DNA of 64,000 nucleotides, from assembly GCF_022605725.1 (NCBI RefSeq), contig NC_065564.1:124001-188000 (forward strand), in the 5' to 3' direction. The position numbers were made by a program, and so were the translations under genes. This stretch comes from Anthonomus grandis grandis (Eukaryota; Arthropoda; Insecta; Coleoptera; Curculionidae). A model generated the notes under the pieces. That model did no database searches, was not told the DNA's origin, and saw only the letters and a list, made by a program, of their open reading frames with translations. Position 1 is the stretch's first letter, and each line of letters begins with the position of its first letter. Below are positions 54,201 to 60,200 of the stretch, one piece after another.

Positions 54201-57200
54201 ATTGCTAATTGATGAAAGAAGGTTGTAAGTTAATTGGTCTCTTAATTTTTAAATTATGAATTTTTTTACAAAAAAAGTCCAAGAATTATTTTAGTTCAAA
54301 TTTAAAATTCATAAAAAATTCACGTCAAGAGCAATTCACTTGAAACTTCTTGAAAGTATAAAGAGATCTATTCCTAATTGACGAAAAAAGGTTGTAAGTT
54401 AATTGGTCTATTATTTTTCAAGTTATGATTTTTATTCCAAAAAAGAGTCCAAGAATTATTTTAGTTCAACTTTAAAAATTCATAAAAAATCACGTCAAGA
54501 GCAATTTACTTGAAACTTCTTAGAATTATAAAGAGATCTATTGCTAATTCATGAAAGAAGGTTGTAAGTTAATTGGTCTCTTAAATTTTAAATTATGAAT
54601 TTTTTTACAAAAAAAGTTCAAGAATTATTTTAGTTCCACTTTAAAAATTCATAAAAAATTCACGTCAAGAGCAATTCACTTGAAACTTCTTGAAAGTATA
54701 AAGAGATCTATTGCTAATTGATGAAAGAAGATTGTAAGTTAATTGGTCTATTATTTTTCAAGTTATGATTTTTTTTTCAAAAAGAGTCCAAGAATTATTT
54801 TAGTTCAACTTTAAAAATTCATAAAAAATTCACGTCAAGAGCAATTTACTTGAAACTTCTTGGAATTATAATGAGATCCATTGCTAATTGATGAAAGAAG
54901 GTTGTAAGTTAATTGGTCTCTTAATTTTTAAATTATGAATTTTTTTACAAAAAAAGTCCAAGAATTATTTTAGTTCAAATTTAAAATTCATAAAAAATTC
55001 ACGTCAAGAGCAATTCACTTGAAACTTCTTGAAAGTATAAAGAGATCTATTCCTAATTGACGAAAAAAGGTTGTAAGTTAATTGGTCTATTATTTTTCAA
55101 GTTATGATTTTTATTCCAAAAAAGAGTCCAAGAATTATTTTAGTTCAACTTTAAAAATTCATAAAAAATCACGTCAAGAGCAATTTACTTGAAACTTCTT
55201 AGAATTATAAAGAGATCTATTGCTAATTCATGAAAGAAGGTTGTAAGTTAATTGGTCTCTTAAATTTTAAATTATGAATTTTTTTACAAAAAAAGTTCAA
55301 GAATTATTTTAGTTCCACTTTAAAAATTCATAAAAAATTCACGTCAAGAGCAATTCACTTGAAACTTCTTGAAAGTATAAAGAGATCTATTGCTAATTGA
55401 TGAAAGAAGATTGTAAGTTAATTGGTCTATTATTTTTCAAGTTATGATTTTTTTTTCAAAAAAAAACCAAGAATTATTTTAGTTCAACTTTAAAAATTCA
55501 TAAAAAATTCACATTAAGAGCAATTTACTTGAAACTTGATGGAATTATTAAGAGATCTATTGCTAATTGATGAAAAAAGATTGTAAGTTAATTGGTCTAT
55601 TATTTTAAAGTTATGATTTTTTTTTCAAAAAAAGTCCAGGAATTATTTTAGTTCAACTTTAAAAATTCATAAAAAAACCACATCAAGAGCAATTTACGTG
55701 AAACTTCTTCTAATTATAAAGAGATCTATTGCTAATCGATAGGAGAAGAAAAATATGACAAGTGACAGCTAGATGGTGCGTATATCCGGGTCGCTTTTGA
55801 CCCAATTCAATAACGAACGATCGCTTTTTATACCGATACGGTTTGATTCGAACTGAAGGTGATAAATATTATAAACGATTAATTTGCTACATAATGTCGA
55901 CTAGATAAAGGTTAATTATTTTTCTATCAAAGACACCTACGCTATAGGTGCCTTTATAGAGATACGAGGACGTTTCTATCGTCAAAGGTCTCCTCAGGCT
56001 TTAAGGTCAAGTTGCGAAAACAAATAAAAACTTTGAATAGCCATATCTTGGAACCTAAAATACTAAAGACTGTCCCAATGGTACCAAAGGATTGAACATT
56101 AATCCCAAATACAGTACTTGAAGTAAAATAACCTAATTTTTAACCCGATAACACTTGTTGCGTACCCCAAATCGGTTCTCTCACTTATTGCACCACCAGA
56201 AACGCACTTTTCACAATCAATAGAGAAACTCTTTAGTTCGCGATACAACGAGAGCATCTAGACCTGCACCGACTGGTTCTTAACATCTGAAATCGTCAAA
56301 GGAAAGGCTGAAGGAACCATATAAACGAGCATCGACACCTAGACTGAACCGCACTCTCGCTCACGCCCTAAAGAGTGAAAGAACCACGGTACCGCAGGGA
56401 CAATTTCGAATTCTGGTGCTTGGTTATCATGCGGGTGTCGTCCGCGCAACTGTTGTGCCCAATACTGCGTAAATAGTAGTAGACTCTCCATACGTGGAAC
56501 CTCGTTGAAAAAGGAGAGGTTGACCGTACAGTAGTACCCCGCGGCAAACTTGGGTACCACCGATGGTGGTGACTCACGAAATTTATAATAAAAAAATCGG
56601 TGACGGTACTGTTCGGAGAGACTCTGTCCATTAACGCATGCGATGATTGAGGTCACAGTTTTTCGGAGGCTGATTCATTCACTTTCTGGGATTAATTAGT
56701 GATTTCAGAATTGATTACGTTATCGAGCGATAAAACCTGGATTTTCCAACTTTGGAAGACGTTTTGTACCTTCAATGAATCTTCAGACATTGGGCTAATA
56801 GTAATTGAAGACCACTTTAAAATATTTTAAGAACTTTTGAATTTATGAGGCAAAATGTCTGAACATGTGAGTCAAGAGACATTTGGCTTCATGGAGGTGG
56901 GTCTCCAGGATTTAGGATAAGTCCAGGAATTGCAAACTTAGGAAAATGTTTTATACCTCCAAAGAAAGGTTAAGCATTGGTCCAGCGAATACTGAAGACC
57001 GCTTGAAAATATCTTCAATACTTTCGGACTTATGAGGCAAAATGTCAGACCATGTCAGTCAAGAGACATTTGGCTTCATGGAGGTGGGTCTCGATGATTC
57101 TGGATAAGCCCAGGAATTACAAACTCAGGAAAATGTTTTATACCTCCAAAGAAAGGCTAAGCATTGGTCCAGCGAATACTGAAGACCGCTTGAAAATATC

Positions 57201-60200
57201 TTCAATACTTTCGGACTTATGAAGCAAAATGTTGGCTTATACCAGTCAAGAGACTATCCACTCTTTGGAGGTGGGTCTCGATGATTTAGGATAAGTCCAG
57301 GAATTATAAACTTAGGAAAATGTTTTATACCTCAAAATAAAGGTTAAGCATTGGTCCAGCGAATGCTGAAAACCGTTTGAAAATATCTTCAGCACTTTGG
57401 AACTTATAAGGCAAAATGTGGACCTGTAACAGTCAAGAGACTATCGACTCCGTGGAGGTGGGTCTCGACGATTTAGGATAAGTCCAGGAATTATAAACTT
57501 AGGAAAATTTTTTATCCCTCCAAAGAAAGGTTAAGCATTGGTCCAGCGAATACTGAAGACCGCTTGAAAATATCTTCAGTACTTTCGGACTTATAAGGCA
57601 AAATGTTGGCCTATACCAGTCAAGAGACAATCGACTTCATGGAGGTGGGTCTCGATGATTCTGGATAAGTCCAGGAATTCTTAACTTAGGAAGACGTTTT
57701 GTACGTTAAATTGAAGCTGAAACATTGGTCCAGCGAATACCAAAACTCACTTTAAAATACCTTAAGAACGTTTAGACTTATGAGGCAAAAAACTGTGACA
57801 CAGTAACCAAATAACTTGTCCGCTTTCTTTCCCTGAAACTGGCCTCGGAATCGAAGGATACTCTCGGAATTCCTCGCCGAGCAACCGGTTTCGTACCTCA
57901 AATTCTTCTTCAGACCGCATATGGGTGAAAAAACGCACTCCCAAAGCCGTTCACCCGACAATTACGTCATCGATAAGGGGACCATTTTTCGTTTGCAACC
58001 CGACTTGAGATACGAAAACGAGTTTCGTACAGAGACACACGCCCACCGCATCTTTTGTGTACAAAACAATACGTAATCCGAGAACAGAGAAAAAAAGAGG
58101 AGAAAGTGCTACGTTTCGGCGATAAAGGCCTCATCAGTTTTTAACGAAGATCGTAAAAACGTTTATATTTCCTGCTCATAAAGACTTGTATAAGTAAACA
58201 AATAAAGTCATTGTTACCTTTTTATTAAAAGAATCACACAAGAAAAAACACACATAAACGCGGAACGAACTAATGTGACCTTTGCAACATCAGCACTCCC
58301 GGAGCCGTCAACCCAATAGTACCACTCTCAGTACCATTTTCCTAACGAACATACATGCACGGCGACAAGTATGTAGTTACTAGTTGCACTCGTTTTAATG
58401 TCGAAAACCGCATTAGTCTTAACATTGACACGATACTCTTGATACTGATGCTCGCTCGCTCGCTCGCTCACCACGGTGGTACCCCGTCTGATTATTACCA
58501 GTCTATCTAATCTTTTACGGTACGATCTTGTCGCGCACTGCGAGAGAGATAGTGAACACTTTGACTGGGTTTACATCGGAATCAATGATGCCGGTAGTAC
58601 TGGATGTTGCAGCCTAGGAACATGATTTAGGATGAGTACAGGATGATGTTCAATGAATCCTTGGATTTTGCTCTGGAGGAAATTGAAAACCGCTTTAAAA
58701 TATCTTGGGAAGTTTTTGAGTTATGAGGCAAAATGTTTGGCCATATCAGTTTAGGGCCATTTGGTGGTGGTGGGCCTCGATGATTTAGGATAAGTTCAGG
58801 AATTCTCAAGTTAGGAAGACGTTTTGTACCTTAAAAGGATCCTCAGACATTGCTTTAGAAGACACTGGAAACCACTTTAAAATATCTTGACAATTCTTCG
58901 ATTTATGAGGCAATATGTCTGCTCAGGACATTTAGGTGACAAACGACTCCATGGAGGTGGGTCTCGATGATTCAGGATAAGTCCAGGAATTTCTAACTTA
59001 GGAAAATGATTTGTACCTTAAATTGAAGGTGAAACATTGAGGCAGCGAATGCTAAAAACCGTTTTAAAATATCTTGAGTACTTTTGAAGTTATCAGGCAA
59101 TACGTCTGCTCAGGACATTTAAGAGACAAACGACTTCATGGCCGTGGGTCTCGATGATTTGGGATATGTCCAGGAATTACAAACTTAGGAAAATGTTTTG
59201 TACCTCCAAAGAAAGGCTAAGCATTGGTCCAGCGAATACTAAAAACCGTTTAAAAATATCTTTAGTACTTTCGGACTTAGGAGGCAAAATGTTGGCTTAT
59301 ACCACTCAAGAGACCATCGACTCCATGGAGGTGAGTCTCGATGATTTAGGATAAGTCCAGGAATTAAAAACTTAGGAAAATGTTTTATACCTTTAAAGAA
59401 AGGTTAAGCATAGGTTCAGCGTATACTGAAGACCGCTTAAAAATATCTTGAGTACTTTGGGACTTATGAAGCAAAATGTTGGCTTATACCAGTCAAGAGA
59501 CAATCGACTCCATGGAGGTGGGTCTGGATGATTTAGGATAAGTCCAGGAATTACAAACTTAGGAAAATGTTTTGTACCTCCAAAGAAAGGCTAAGCATTG
59601 GTCCAGCGAATACTGAAAACCGTTTAAAAATATCTTTAGTACTTTCGGACTTAGGAGGCAAAATGTTGGCTTATATCTGTCAAGAGACAATCGACTCCAT
59701 GGAGATGGGTCTCGATGATTCGGGATAAGTCCAGGAATTTCCAACTTAGGAAAATGTTTCGTACCTTAAATTGAAGGTGAAGCATTGAGGCAGCGAATGC
59801 TAAAAACCATTTTAAGATATCTTGAGAACTCTTGGACTTATGAGGCAATATGTCTGCTCAGGACATTTAAGAGACAAACGACTCCATGAAGGTGGGTCTC
59901 GATAATTTAGGATAAGTCCAGGAATTACAAACTAAGGAAAATGTTTTGTACCTCCAACGAAAGGCTAAGCATTGGTCCAGCGAATACTGAAAACCGTTTA
60001 AAAATATCTTTAGTACTTTCGGACTTAGGAGGCAAAATGTTGGCTTATACCACTCGAGAGACCATCGACTCCATGGAGGTGAGTCTCGATGATTTAGGAT
60101 AAGTCCAGGAATTACACACTTAGGAAAATGTTTTATACCTTTAAAGAAAGGTTAGGCATAGGTTCAACGAATACTGAAGACCGCTTAAAAATATCTTTAG

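Noticed and set aside
51910..55740. Relation to primate alpha satellite (171 bp)
   Set aside because: Only the length agrees. The sequence shows no resemblance that I can see, and lengths near 170 bp are common in satellites generally.
56339..56656. 105-codon minus-strand open frame in a unique island
   Set aside because: No recognisable family, no splice sites that fit Dip2 phase, and a second overlapping frame is equally open. Kept only as an island feature.
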